DNA of 64,000 nt, from NCBI GenBank assembly GCA_023091665.1, contig JALJCQ010000017.1, forward strand, positions 2,232,001 to 2,296,000, in the 5' to 3' direction. Shown piece after piece: positions 42,033 through 53,509 of this stretch (positions are counted from its first letter, which is position 1; every line of letters begins with the position of its first letter). The notes under the pieces were generated by a model that did not search any database, was not told where the DNA came from, and was given only the letters and a program-made list of their open reading frames with translations. Made by a program: the position numbers and the translations under genes. Origin of the DNA: Pythium myriotylum (Eukaryota > Oomycota > Peronosporomycetes > Pythiales > Pythiaceae).

Positions 42033-43187
42033 TTAAGCCACGGCCTGCTTTCGGTTCTTCAGCAAATTCTTCATGAAGAACTCGCCAGCCTTGTAACTAG
42101 ATCGGACCATGGGCCCGCTGGCCACGTACAGGAAGCCCATTTGTTCGGCAACCTTCTGCCACTCAGCGAAGGCCTCTGGGGTGACGTACTCCTTCACGGG
42201 CATGTGCTTGGTGCTTGGTCGAAGGTACTGTCCGAACGTGACCACATCAACACCCGAGTTGCGCAGATCCTTCAGAGTCTGAAGAATGTCTTCGTTGCGC
42301 TCGCCGACGCCAAGCATGAGCGAGGTCTTGGTCACCATCGTTGGCACGCTTGCCTTGGCCTGCTCCAGCACGAAGAGCGACTGCTTGTAGTTCGCACGGT
42401 AGTCACGGACACGACGCTGGAGGCGCTCGACAGTCTCAACGTTGTGGGCAAAGACATCGAGTCCGGACTTGGCGACCTTGTCGATGAGCTCCTTGTTTCC
42501 CGAGAAGTCTGGCGTGAGGCACTCGATCATAATCTCGGGCAGCTTCTCTCGAAGCAGGCGCACGGTCTTCGCGAAGTGGTCAGCGCCAAAGTCGGGGTAA
42601 TCATCGCGATCGACACTGGTGAACACAATGTAGTCGAGACCCCACTGGGAAATCGCCGTCGCGACCTTTTGCGGCTCCTCGGGGTCCAGCGGCGCGGGCT
42701 TCTTGCTGGTCTTGATCGCGCAGAAACTGCAGCCGCGCGTGCACGTGTCTCCCATCAGCATGATGGTCGCGGTGGCGATGCCGTCCTTGCCTCCGCCCCA
42801 GCACTCGCCGATGTTCGGGCACTTGGCTTCTTCGCACACCGTCGCGAGCCCAAGCCCGCGCACCGTCTCTTTCAAGCGCTCGTAGTTCGGCCCCTGCGTG
42901 GGCTGCGCCTTGAGCCAGCTCGGCTTGCGGTTCGAGGCGTTTGGCTTGCGAGACGGCTTGACCGACGCGCTCGAGGCGTCTTCATCGAAAGCAAAGTCCT
43001 TGAGCGTCAGCGCGAGGTCCGTGAACGCGGGGCCTTGCTGGGCTTCGGCCGCGAGACGCTCGCGCAGTTCGGCGAGTCGCGAGCCGCGCTCCGTCTTGGT
43101 CACCTTCACCTGAGGCGCCGCCGTGCTGCTGAGCGCGCGCGCCGCTGTGGGCGCTCTGGCCGCGCATCCGATCGCCGCGCGCTGCAT
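42033..43187 (-). CDS. LIAS: Lipoyl synthase, mitochondrial
   Basis: The 384-aa, single-exon protein has both iron-sulfur motifs of LipA: the auxiliary cluster [12 protein letters not shown] (C-x4-C-x5-C) and the radical-SAM triad [10 protein letters not shown] (C-x3-C-x2-C). It also has the [18 protein letters not shown] and [17 protein letters not shown] segments and the [18 protein letters not shown] terminus including the serine that ligates the auxiliary cluster. The first about 90 residues are Arg/Ala/Ser-rich and suit a mitochondrial presequence. It inserts two sulfurs into octanoyl groups on pyruvate and 2-oxoglutarate dehydrogenase and the glycine cleavage H protein. Confidence 0.97.
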   Translation of the reverse strand: MQRAAIGCAARAPTAARALSSTAAPQVKVTKTERGSRLAELRERLAAEAQQGPAFTDLALTLKDFAFDEDASSASVKPSRKPNASNRKPSWLKAQPTQGPNYERLKETVRGLGLATVCEEAKCPNIGECWGGGKDGIATATIMLMGDTCTRGCSFCAIKTSKKPAPLDPEEPQKVATAISQWGLDYIVFTSVDRDDYPDFGADHFAKTVRLLREKLPEIMIECLTPDFSGNKELIDKVAKSGLDVFAHNVETVERLQRRVRDYRANYKQSLFVLEQAKASVPTMVTKTSLMLGVGERNEDILQTLKDLRNSGVDVVTFGQYLRPSTKHMPVKEYVTPEAFAEWQKVAEQMGFLYVASGPMVRSSYKAGEFFMKNLLKNRKQAVA

Positions 43188-43462
43188 CCTGGCGCTCGCT
43201 TCCAGTCGACGTCACTGTGTGGGCTGTGTGTGAGCTGCTCACGAAGTCAAGCGAAGCACCACAACTTTGAGCTGTACCTCGAGCTCATAGGTTTGAAAGA
43301 GTAACATCCATTGGTCATAAATACAACCGCAAGTCAGATGGGATCATTTTCAATCCAATAAAGAGTCATCTTAAAATCTATTAGTTTTGATTGGGTTAAA
43401 TTGAGCAGCACTGCACCACCCAAATGGTACTAGACCAGCCTAAAGTGCAACAACGTGCGGCT

Positions 43463-45020
43463 CTAGAAGCGCGAGACATCGCGACCGACCACGAGCGCCT
43501 TAAGCCAGTCCAGAGGCACTTGCATGCGCAGGCGCCAGCTGCCGAGCTTCGTGAGGTACGCGCTGCGCCAGAGGAACCACGCTCGCCACCCGTGGAGCTT
43601 TGCGAGCGCCTTGTTCTCTCTCGGCTTCTTCAGTTCGAACAGTCCTTCGTACGAGCCTAGGTACGCCATCATGCCCTTGCTCTTGAATCGGTACGGGAGT
43701 GCCGGCTCCGGTTGCTGCCCCCGCAAGATGTTGGTCAAGTAGTCCGCCTGCGTCGAGGCCTTCTGAGCCGTAGCAGGAAGCAAGTAGTTCTCAATCTCGG
43801 CACAGTCACCGATAGAGAACACATTCGAGCGGAGCGGCATGCCGAACGGCGCCTTTTCTTCGACCTCGGGAACGCCTAGCACTTGACAGTACTCGTTCGT
43901 GAGGATGTTCCCACGCTTGCTTTTCGCAAAAGGCAGAGACTTCGTCAGTTCGTTGGGCCCGACACCGGCCGTCCACACGACCATCCCGCACGGGATCTTC
44001 TCGCCATCGTTCAGAGTGACACTATCCTTGGCCACCTCTGCGCAGTTTTTCTTGACAATCCTCATGTTCTTGCGCGAAGTGATCTTCTTAAGCGCAAACT
44101 CGCGCAGGTAGACATCGAATCCCGTCAGAATATCGCCCGAGTCTACGAGCGTCACACACAAGTACTTTGACGTCTGCGGGTAGATGTGAACGAGGTCTTG
44201 CTGCAAGAAATCGTAGAGCTCGGCACAAAACTCGATTCCCGTCGGTCCGCCACCAACGACAACGAAATGCAGCAGTTGTCGCTTCTCAGCTGCAGTCACG
44301 CCAGGTTGGGTGGCGAGTTCGAAATTCTCGAGGATTTTGTTGCGGATTGCTCGTGCGTGGTGCACTTCTTTCAAGAAGAACGCGTGCTCTTGAACACCAG
44401 GAAGGCCGAAAGTCATAGGGCGGGCGCCACACGCTAGCACCAACGCGTCGTACTTGACATCATATTCCCGTGCATTGATTTCACTGGTCACGCGGACAGT
44501 CTTCTTTTCTGCATCAATGTTTTTGACCGAAGCAACATGGAAATCGTTTTCGTGGCGGAACATTGTGTCGCGTAGCGGCTCAATGATTGAACGGAACTCG
44601 AGCGTCCCAACAGTGGTGCTCGCGAGCAGTGGGGTGTACAAAAAGTGCTGCAATACGCAAAAACGGATGAGATATGAGTTCCATAGTCGAGAGAGATGTA
44701 AAGGTACAAGTGGAGCTTACGTTGCGCTTGGAGATAACGACCACGTCCAGAGGTCGCCCGACGACCGCTTCGATGTCCTTGCGGTGCTTCTTGCACTCGG
44801 TGAGCATGTCGTAGCCGGCCCATCCCGTGCCCACGATCACGAGCTGGTAGTTGGACGAGTGGTCGACCGGCTCGTCGTCCGCGTGTGCTGCTGCGGTGGC
44901 GGCGACCTTGTCCAAGGCGCTGGCGTTGCTGGCGGTGGAGAGGCCGCGGCCGAGCAGATGCGAGCGCGAGTGCGCGGCGGCGCGCAGCCGCAGGCTCTGG
45001 GTGGAGGCGCGGAGCAGCAT
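43463..45020 (-). CDS. Alternative (type II) NADH dehydrogenase, mitochondrial
   Basis: Exon 1 is 44721-45020, exon 2 is 43463-44647, with a 73-bp GT-AG intron (phase 0); 494 aa. An Arg/Ser-rich presequence (MLLRASTQSLRLRAAAHSRSH) is followed by two dinucleotide folds: VIVGTGWAGYDM for FAD and VVVGGGPTGIEFCAELYDFL for NADH. The YTPLLASTTVGTLEFRSI motif and the C-terminal WRSAYLTKLGSWRLRMQVPLDW amphipathic region typical of Nde/Ndi proteins are present. It passes electrons from NADH to ubiquinone without pumping protons. There is no EF-hand insertion, so calcium control is not expected. Confidence 0.95.
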
Positions 45021-45336
45021 GGCGAGGCGGGGGAGGGCGGGGGGCGTCGGTGGGAGGCGAGGCTTGTTCGGTTGTGTGTGGCTCTTGGGATCGGCTCGGA
45101 GACAAGTCGAAGTCCCCTCGAGACCAACACTCCGTTTGACAAAGGGTAATCACGGTCGCGAGATGGAGCTCACCTTGTTTTGATGCATGACTTGTTTTTT
45201 GTATACTACTCGAATTGGTGATATCACCTACTTTTGAAAGATGGAGGTAATTATTAGTCTAGCCAGCTGGTCGACGAGCTCCGTAATCACACCACGTCGC
45301 ACAGAGGTACGTATGCGACGTGGCGAAGAAGCTAAT

Positions 45337-47136
45337 TTAGATGAAGGAGAAGTACGGGAGCTTGGACGGCCGGAAGAAGTCGAGCGGCACGGCCATCTTC
45401 GTCTCCTCGGCCACCACGAAAGTCTCCATGGCCTCCATGTCTGCACGCAGCTTCTTGATCGCCGGCTCAAGCTGCAGCTGAGCCTCAAACGTCGTGTTTT
45501 TATACACGTCGAGCAGCGTCACCTCACGCGGCAGCGGGCGCAAGAACTTGGAGGCCATGTACGACAGCTCCGGCACGATCTCCGGTGGCATCGCGTAGTC
45601 GAGCGGATTCACGGCCTCGCCCTTGTGCTTCGGCAGTCCCTTGGCCTTGTTCCAGAGCGAAGGCGTGCTGAATGGCGCCGCCGTGCTGTGCCACGAGATG
45701 AGTCCGTTCATGAAGTGGTGTTTGATCGCGTTCTGGAAGATGAACTGCGTGACAAGGCGTTCCAGCTGCGCGCGTGAGTCGAACTTTGCCGGGAAGCCGC
45801 GGATTTCCAGAATCGCCTGCATGTTCTTGGCCCAGTTCTGAAGCTCGCAGTCAGCAGCAACATCGCTGTCGCTGTGGTAGTACACAGCGACGTACTCGTG
45901 GACGAACTCGCCGAGAATGTTGAAGTATTTGAGCCCGTACTTAGTGAGTCGGTTGATTGGAACGTGCGAGAGCCCACGGCGTGTGAACTCTTCCGGTGCT
46001 GTCTCGCTCACGTTCACGTTGCGGAATTCGTCCATCAAGAACCGGAGGGAACCCCGTGCACCGTACGAGAGCGTCTTGTCATAAGGCGAGTTCAACTCGA
46101 GAAGGATCTGTCCCCCACGCACTTCAAGTATGAAGTTCGCGAGAAAATGATACTTGAGAAGCTGGTAAATCGGGTGCGTGGTCGCTACCGTGCGCATCAG
46201 TTCGACTTCGACTGGGATTAGCACCATGTGCACCTCGACAAGGTGCCGCATCTGCTGGAAGTTGAGCTCCATCGCGTCCAGTGCCATCTTGGCGAACTGC
46301 CACTCGCCAGGGGAATCGTCTCGCGTGTAGACAAGCCCCGTGTCCACAATTGCGATTGCGAGTGGCAGGAAGAGCTGGCGATCGGCATTGAAGCAAAAGT
46401 AGCCGCGAGTCTCGACGCCATATTTATCGAGTGGGCTCTTGTCGTCGTTGTATCGCGTTGTATTGGAGAAATCCGAGACGAAGATAGCGTTTTGCACCAG
46501 TGCAGCATCGAGCGACGGCTTGCCACATACGCGCTTGACGATTGAGGGCGTGGCAGCCTTCTTTAAATCGTTCTTGTATGTTTCGTCTTTGTGCTCCACA
46601 AGCTTCAGGTTGTGGCCTCGAAAGCCTAGTCGCACCGCTCCAAAAACTTCGTCACTATTATTGAGGCAAAGGGGTTTGGCGATGAGCCCCTTGGCTTCAA
46701 GCAGGGCGTACGTATCGGCGTAGTCGGCGTAAGTGAGGTTGCCCTTGCTCTGCTTGAGCTGCGTAAGGTTGTCACGTGTCACGTTGCGGATCTGGTCGGA
46801 GAACACATTGTCGAGTTTCTGTAGCATCACGCCCTGCTTCATGAGGTCTCCAACATACAGCTCTTGGCCAGGTGTTGTACGGTAGACTGGGCCAACATTC
46901 AACGGAAAGATCTCGATTGTTCCATTGGAATTCGTGAGTGTCTTGTTGCGAGCCTCGTTATGGATCATGGTCGACGCTAATGCAATAGCTTGCGTTCGGG
47001 TCGATGGCTGGACCACATTGCAGTCACAGGTAGTTGACGGAAGACTGAAGAGGCCACTGGAAACCTGCATTGGTGCCGACTGACCACCGGAGGTGGTCGC
47101 AAACAGCGTGGCTGTCGCCAATAAGAACAGGAGCAT
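45337..47136 (-). CDS. Lipoxygenase, probably secreted
   Basis: The 599-aa protein starts at the ATG at 47134-47136, which begins a signal peptide (MLLFLLATATLFATTSGGQS). The iron-binding residues of lipoxygenases are visible: HLVEVH (His-x4-His), THPIYQLLKYHF after it, a histidine in NAIKHHFMNGLISW, and the C-terminal isoleucine (PYFSFI) that serves as the last ligand. Several NxT/S sites fit secretion. There is no PLAT/C2 domain. The frame is open 35 codons upstream without an ATG. A further upstream minus-strand ORF (47229-47438) ends at a good donor (GTGAGT), so an extra 5' exon or 5'-UTR intron is possible. It oxidises polyunsaturated fatty acids to hydroperoxides, precursors of oxylipins. 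Confidence 0.85.
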   Translation of the reverse strand: MLLFLLATATLFATTSGGQSAPMQVSSGLFSLPSTTCDCNVVQPSTRTQAIALASTMIHNEARNKTLTNSNGTIEIFPLNVGPVYRTTPGQELYVGDLMKQGVMLQKLDNVFSDQIRNVTRDNLTQLKQSKGNLTYADYADTYALLEAKGLIAKPLCLNNSDEVFGAVRLGFRGHNLKLVEHKDETYKNDLKKAATPSIVKRVCGKPSLDAALVQNAIFVSDFSNTTRYNDDKSPLDKYGVETRGYFCFNADRQLFLPLAIAIVDTGLVYTRDDSPGEWQFAKMALDAMELNFQQMRHLVEVHMVLIPVEVELMRTVATTHPIYQLLKYHFLANFILEVRGGQILLELNSPYDKTLSYGARGSLRFLMDEFRNVNVSETAPEEFTRRGLSHVPINRLTKYGLKYFNILGEFVHEYVAVYYHSDSDVAADCELQNWAKNMQAILEIRGFPAKFDSRAQLERLVTQFIFQNAIKHHFMNGLISWHSTAAPFSTPSLWNKAKGLPKHKGEAVNPLDYAMPPEIVPELSYMASKFLRPLPREVTLLDVYKNTTFEAQLQLEPAIKKLRADMEAMETFVVAEETKMAVPLDFFRPSKLPYFSFI

Positions 47137-47438
47137 GATGGTCGAATCTGGAGTGGCTTTTGCTCGAGCTGAAGAAATGGAGACTGAGAAGCTCTGTTGA
47201 GCAGCACGAAAGATACCTGTACGGGCGCTCACCAACCGCAAAAACTCACCACCTGGCCACTGGAGATCACATCATTCAAGGTCGTGCCTCCAGTGTGTTC
47301 GCGCTGTGGTCGGAGAATGATCATGGGCTCTTCATAGCCAATGAGCAATGACTGGTCCGAAGCAGACGCGGTGTTCTCTGTGAACATTCCAGGGAGAGCG
47401 CCCGCAAATGCTGTCGCACCCAGCAGGCGCATACGCAC

Positions 47439-47991
47439 CAGTTCACTTCGAGCGTTTCATCTGAGAACGCGACAGCGTTGTGCCTCTTCTTGACGAGGAT
47501 CGAAGACTCTCGTCTTTGGTCCGAGTCTTGACTCTGAAAGGGCAGCGAGCGACGGTTGGCAGCATCGAGAGTTCGCATGTGGCCTGAGAAGCACAACACA
47601 GACCTCTCATCCTGAACACTCAGCCAGCGACATTGGGTGGGGATTTCCCAGACGATCCAAATGTTCAGAGGCTCCCATATCCGATACCTGCACTGTATTG
47701 GAAACTGAGTTGAAGTTGCGTTTGTTGAACAGTCACAAGTTGGTTCAAGCGGTGTCCAGTTTCAGTCCAGTCGAGCATGGTAATAGCAAGCTTTGGTACC
47801 AACGAGACCGAGGCGCAGCGGCTTTTGATTCAAAGCCTTCGTGTCTCGGTCTTGTTTCCTAGTAACTAACCAGACTCCTTCCAGTCAGCGCGGAACTGGA
47901 GAGAACGATGGGAGTGGCTGTTGTCACAAACTTTCGCACCACTCACTGTTCGTTAACCTAGCCCAATTCGTACAAAACGGATTTCAGAAAT
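47439..47991. other. Intergenic DNA between core block and accessory block
   Basis: No supported ORF. This is the transition from compact core genes to transposon-derived sequence. Confidence 0.5.
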
Positions 47992-50064
47992 ATGAAATTG
48001 TGGAATTTGGGACCAAATATCGGAACGCTGCAAGACAACCAACTGACCATGGAGAGACCGCACGATGCGGATCTGCTGGAGGGAGATGACGACGTGCGCG
48101 CGGAAGACGGCGCGAGCGAAGAGACGACGGAGGAGATGACTGCAGAGCAGAAGAATGGTGCGTCGGATTGTTCCGTGGACTCTGACAACTCGGTCTTTTA
48201 CTAGTATACGTATAGTCACTCGCCTCCGTCCATTTGAGGGAAAGTTCGACGACTGGGCGGCGTTTGACAAAGCGTTCGACGAGTACCAAGAAGATACGCA
48301 CCAGGAGTACCGCCAGCGCTCGTCGATCTCGGTCAAGACCCGAAATACGAAGCGGGTGGAGTCAGCTCGAGCTGCCGGCACGAAGCCATTTCTGTTCGAT
48401 GAAAGTCTAGTGTACTATCATCGTACGCTGATTTGCACGCATGGTTGGAATACTCCCTCGCGTGGAACCGGCAAGCGATCGAATCATACTGTCCGTGGCA
48501 CGAAGTGCTCTGCTGCGTTGACGGTCGCCTTGTGTCACAAGGACGACTCGTACTACGTGGAAGTCAAGTCGCACAAGATTGACCACAATCATCCTCTGGG
48601 GGGACAGTTCAAGTTCACGTACGCGGAGAACAGACGCATTGATGACAAAGCTACCAAGGCGATGGTGGAGAGGATGGCTTGGGGTTAGTCGGGCTCGTGT
48701 TTTCTGTGACAGACTATGGCTCACTAGTGACTCGTAGGTGGTGCGAAGAAGCAGAAGATTGCCCATTTTATTCACCAGGAAACTGGGATCCCGGTAACGT
48801 CGAAGGATGTTGCGAATATGATCGCGAGGTCTCGAAGTGAGAGAACAGGTGAAGCTGATGACCACTCTATCCAGGACAAGCTGTGGTCGACACAATCCTG
48901 GACAAGCTGTGCGAGGAACCAGGCAGCGTCGTCTGTCCCTGGGTGGCACACTACAATATCAACAGAGGATCGCCCGCTTACCACAAACGAGAAGTACAAG
49001 AAGGCGTTCCGAGTGTGCCAACGAATTGCGGAAGGGTTATCCGACAAGGGTAGCAAGTCGTTTGCTTCCTGGATGCTCACACTCGAGAAGCTCGAGCAAC
49101 AAGTGCGCCGTGAAAAGACGCCGGGCCTCGTCGAGTCCGAAGCTGAAGCGTCTTCGTCGGGCGTTCCAAGTACAGAACCTAAGAGGAGATTCAACGAAAG
49201 CTCGAAGCCCGGCGGTCGACCCCGTACAAGCGTGACTGCGGCGAAGGCAAAGAAGAGAGGCTTGATGGAAGAGACGAAAGCGCCCGTCGAGAAACATGCT
49301 GTATGACACAAGTCGGAGGGCAAACGCCCTGATCAAGTGGCTGGAGGAGCTAAAATTCGAGGAGGCCGACACAGAAAACGAAGAGGTGAGGCAAGATATA
49401 CTCGAGAAAATCCCGCTTCTCAACATGATTGACACGGTTGGATCGGGTGCGCCTTCGATACACTTTCTTAGTCTGTGCAGATTTGTCGGAGGAGCGTGGC
49501 TGTGCGACGACTGCGTCCGTCTCGTTGCGAGGACAGTATGCACGAAGGCAACGATTCGTGCGATGGTTCTCGATCCAATTGTGCTGACTATGGCCAGACA
49601 AGAGCGACGATTCGAGTTAATCACCGCCGTCGTCGACAACAGAACTCCCGATTCCATCATCTACTGCCCAGGGTTCGTGGAGGAACCATATCGGTACTGG
49701 TGTGCAGTGCTGCTTGACTTCAAAAGGTGCAGCTACGTGATGTACGATCCACTCAGACAAGAGCCCAACTACACAACCATGGAGAGGCTTATCGACTCGT
49801 GTTTCGCGCGACTTTTGACAACTAAGCCGGCCATGACACAGTCAAAGTTCGCGGGTGTGCCACAGCGGGGCGGCGGCTCATGCGTTGTACTAAACAACTT
49901 GGCTCCTGGAGATGTAAACCGGGGCGAAAAATGACGACTTCATGCTCAGTGCACTACAGCGAGGCCTCGTCTGCGAGTACTACGAAACGGACCTCGCCTT
50001 ACTGCGATTCACGGAGCTATCAACCGTATGGAAGGCCCTTAGTGCCTTTTTAAGCACCAAGTAA
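47992..50064 (+). pseudogene. FAR1-like / Ulp1-like transposon gene (MULE-type), frameshifted
   Basis: Three exons can be joined from the ATG at 47992: 47992-48157, 48216-48683 and 48738-49306 (introns 58 and 54 bp, GT-AG, phases 1 and 1). They encode an acidic start, a FAR1/WRKY-GCM1-like zinc domain (LICTHGW...CSAALTVAL...VEVKSHKIDHNHPLG) and a basic, Ala/Lys-rich tail. A different frame from 49296 then gives an Ulp1-like C48 peptidase domain: RYWCAVLLDFKRCSYVMYDPLRQE, and PQRGGGSCVVL with the likely catalytic Cys. The usual His of the HW pair reads Tyr (YW). One more frameshift at an A run near 49930 leads into a conserved-looking tail ending at 50062-50064. A FAR1-type N terminus plus Ulp1 suggests a MULE element; the DDE transposase core is absent, so this copy is internally deleted. 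Confidence 0.65.
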
Positions 50065-51491
50065 CATGAACCGAATAGTAATGACTTCAATCCTTTTTCA
50101 AGATGACTATTGTCGACGTCGAAAAGTGTAATATCGACAACGTTGCTCGCCGTCGATAATGCTCTCGTAGTAACTTTATGTCGATGTTTGTGAAAGTATG
50201 TGAAAGTCTGTGCGGGTTTGTGAAGTTTGTGATCGATCCACCTGAAAGTATCTGAAGGTTCGTGAAAGTTTGTAAATATTGGTGATAGTTGGTGAAAGTT
50301 TGTGAGGGTCGCTCGCTGTCAAGTCCACTATAAAATCAAAATTGATTCACTTTCTCGATATTTAGAGATCTCCAGCTGTCTAAAACCACATACGTACACT
50401 TCGAACCACAGATTGTACCTAACCTTAACATATGGTGGTACCGTTCATGTGCAGCCCAGGACATAGACACTGCGAGAGTTTGTGACATTAGGAGAGGCCG
50501 AGAATGACTCCGGCACACCTGAGAGCAGCGACAATCTCGGCCACTATTGAAGCTGCGGCGATCTCGTCCGAAAAGCCAAGTTGTTCTTGTGCCTTTTGGA
50601 TCTTCACTGGGCAGCAACAGAATTTTTGCCTTCACCTCGTCACCACCAACTTGAGATTAACTTCGAAAGTCTCAGAGGCTGCGCTGGTGGTGTTCGGACA
50701 GCTTGCTATTTGTTCTCCAAGTTCAACTCATTTCACTCCACCACCTCGCTTGTTGTTTTGGGTTGATTAGGCAAGAGAGTTGGTGTGATTGATGTGCAAG
50801 CTGTTCGCGGTCTTCGTGAATTTTTTATTTGCAATCTCGAATAGTGGAGTGCAACTCTGTCACCATTGTAGGGTCAACGACCCACGTTCGGAGCACAGTT
50901 TCAAAATTCTCGATTGTCTCGGAGGAGCAGAATCCCTCGGGCTTCCTTCGTATTGGCGAGAGTGAACCATAATAGATCGAGACATACCAGACCCCCCCCC
51001 CCCCCCCCCCCCCTTCCCCCTTCCCCTCCACTAAGCTATCTAAACGTTTACCACTTCTGCTTTACAAGCACCGTATCGTTTTGAACTTCCCACCCACGAA
51101 GACATTTTACTGGAGTCGTTTTCTGATATACCCACAACCATTGATGCAAACGACAACTAATCCCGCTTCTCGTTGCCGGCTCTGAGCCTCAAGAACGAAC
51201 GGGATCGTGCATTCGTGTCTCCTGCAGTCGTGCGCTATCTGAATGCCCAACGTGGAAGTGCTACGTGTGCAAAAAACTTAACCAGTCAAACAACCAAAAT
51301 AGCCCTGAACCCAGCTTATTTTCAGCTCTCTTCCTCGAGAGGGGAAGTTAGTTCATAGACTCGTGCACACGAGATCCCAGGCAGCTCAGCGACGGCTTCC
51401 GTCTCCTTGTGTCTTGGATTGTATCAAACGAGCGACGACATTTTGTTCCCGCATGGTCTCGTCAGAAAGACAGTGAACTCAATTTTGTGCA
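50065..51491. other. Intergenic stretch with short repeats and a poly-C tract
   Basis: Imperfect repeats of GTGAAAGTTTGTG-type units run from about 50185 to 50310. A run of about 20 C (50992-51012) adjoins CT-rich sequence. A short open frame at 50504-50770 shows no domain. Nothing else is recognised. Confidence 0.5.
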
Positions 51492-53468
51492 ATGGGAGTA
51501 TCAGTATCTCAGGTGATCGTGCCGCAGCCACCTGGTCATGTCGTCGAAGAAATCGGTGATAGCCGACGGCGATCGTCGTTGTTGTTTTGGACCAACCGCA
51601 ACTTAATCTCCACCAACAGCAGCAACTTCACGTCCCGTAGCTCTGTATGTGAGGTGGGAGTTGTCCCTCGCGCTCGAGATCCAGCTGAAGTCATCCCGGA
51701 CCCAGAAGAACCTGATCGAGACGATCGCAACAGTCGCATGGGCCCCACCGAGAGCACTTTTTCAACGTCAAACCGCAGCTTACTTGGTGGTCTCAAGCGA
51801 CGAATCAGTAAATCGAACTTGCGACACCAGCAAAGTACGGTGGGCGAGCTTTGGAAGGAGTTACAGCTCGTAAAGCGCAACATTCTCACCGAGAAGCCAT
51901 GGATCGACGGTGTCTTCGTGATGTGGATCGTAGTATCCAATACAATCTCGAGTGTTCTCGTTGCGTGGCTGGTAGTGTATATCTACGCTGTCGGCTCACC
52001 GATCGCGCCTATGCTTTCCTCCCCACGAAATTCCACCCACGCACTCTCCTCGTCCGACTCGCTTCTGTTCACGACCGCTCTCGGTTCGCATTTTGTGGGG
52101 TTCATTTGTCTGAGTCACGCGATTGTCAGTAGTTGCATTCTCGCCGACCGACTTGTCACCATCCACAGGACGATGCGCAATTCCTTCGTGCGCACATTCG
52201 CGAGCTATATTCGCGTAGTTCTTCACCTCGTGGTACTCGCAATTACTACTGGTACTGGTGTCATGGCTGCTCTCGACCACGCACGAACCAAGTACGAGCG
52301 AATCTATCACGCCCAGATTCTCATCCTTCTATTTGTCGCTGGGTTTTACATCGATTACGTCGTGCACCACGCGCGCCAAATCCGCCGGCGTATGCTCGAA
52401 CGATTGAAGCTCGAGCCATCAAGCAACCGTCGCAACCCTGAACCCCGCCCACCGACGCCAGGGCAATCGCTAGAGATAATTGGCGCGGCGCTAGACAATA
52501 GCGCAGCCGTCGTTTCACCGCTCGGGGTCTCCCCATTGCGCCGTCTCTCAACCATGAGCATCATACCTCGCGCCAATTCGAAGACGCTTTTCGAAAAACT
52601 CGTGAGAGACTATCGTGGCTTCACAATTACATGTGTCGGGGTAATGTTTTCTTACCTGCATCTGTCGTTCGCTCTCCATCTCACGCACAAGTGGCAGATC
52701 TCGCTGTTTGCTGCCTTCAGTCTCACCCTCAAGATCGCAATCCAAGAAGCGACTAAGCATCTATTTCTCAGTCCCCCACGCAAGCCGTCTGCACGCACCA
52801 CACATATGGTGATGACACTGCCGACCGTCATGATTGACGCACAGATACGAATGGTTTTCGTCCAGATCGGCCTCGGCCGCTCCGACTCATCGTCCTCAGT
52901 CTTCACGAACTCCTTCATCATTGTCGTGTGCAAGATCGTTTTCCGCCTGGCAAAGATTCTGCGACTTCGTCACACGATCAAGAGTCGGTTAAATCACTCA
53001 AGAGGTATGCAACGAATCCTAAGACGCGTCAACTCCAAAATCGCCGCGCGTGATGTCGCACTCGCCCGCGCTGAGTACTCGCAGTTTCTTGACTGGAAAA
53101 ACCACAAGTTGCGCCTGCATGCTGCCGAGGTATATGCTGATATGCACGGCGAGTATATCTCGATTGGCCTGGCGATGGCAGTTCTGTGCTTGCTAACTAA
53201 CCACGCGATGTATTCGATGCGAAACGACGCGAATCAGATCCGTCACCAAGTTGTCAGTGCACTGGTGCAACTGGGCACCGGCCTCGTTTTCGATTACATT
53301 GCGAGTGTTGTCGAGGGGGTTCATGAGGTACCGCTGTACGAGGCGATAGGTGACGAGGGGCGACGACTGCGAGTATTCATGCACGTGCTTTTAGGGGCTA
53401 TGACTTCCGTCAATGTTGGGGTTGTAGCGGTCATCCTGCTCAGTGGGTCAAATGGGGACCTGGGATAA
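51492..53468 (+). CDS. Multi-pass membrane protein, 658 aa, function unknown
   Basis: A single long frame opens at the ATG at 51492. The N-terminal 130 residues are hydrophilic, with an acidic Asp/Pro patch and basic KRRISKSNLR. Hydrophobic segments lie at about residues 141-165 (GVFVMWIVVSNTISSVLVAW), 195-215, 238-260, 275-290, then after a Pro/Ser-rich loop at about 380-410, and in the C-terminal part at about 565-580 and 635-655. Between them is a basic helical stretch (RLAKILRLRHTIKSRLNHSR). This plan of eight or so helices with long loops resembles lineage-specific oomycete membrane proteins; I recognise no transporter signature. Confidence 0.75.
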   Translation: MGVSVSQVIVPQPPGHVVEEIGDSRRRSSLLFWTNRNLISTNSSNFTSRSSVCEVGVVPRARDPAEVIPDPEEPDRDDRNSRMGPTESTFSTSNRSLLGGLKRRISKSNLRHQQSTVGELWKELQLVKRNILTEKPWIDGVFVMWIVVSNTISSVLVAWLVVYIYAVGSPIAPMLSSPRNSTHALSSSDSLLFTTALGSHFVGFICLSHAIVSSCILADRLVTIHRTMRNSFVRTFASYIRVVLHLVVLAITTGTGVMAALDHARTKYERIYHAQILILLFVAGFYIDYVVHHARQIRRRMLERLKLEPSSNRRNPEPRPPTPGQSLEIIGAALDNSAAVVSPLGVSPLRRLSTMSIIPRANSKTLFEKLVRDYRGFTITCVGVMFSYLHLSFALHLTHKWQISLFAAFSLTLKIAIQEATKHLFLSPPRKPSARTTHMVMTLPTVMIDAQIRMVFVQIGLGRSDSSSSVFTNSFIIVVCKIVFRLAKILRLRHTIKSRLNHSRGMQRILRRVNSKIAARDVALARAEYSQFLDWKNHKLRLHAAEVYADMHGEYISIGLAMAVLCLLTNHAMYSMRNDANQIRHQVVSALVQLGTGLVFDYIASVVEGVHEVPLYEAIGDEGRRLRVFMHVLLGAMTSVNVGVVAVILLSGSNGDLG

Positions 53469-53509
53469 TGTCTAACGTGTTTAAACGATAACCCTCGACT
53501 ACTGATGAA

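Noticed and set aside
50504..50770. 88-codon frame upstream of the membrane protein
   Set aside because: No domain or conserved feature; low-complexity surroundings.
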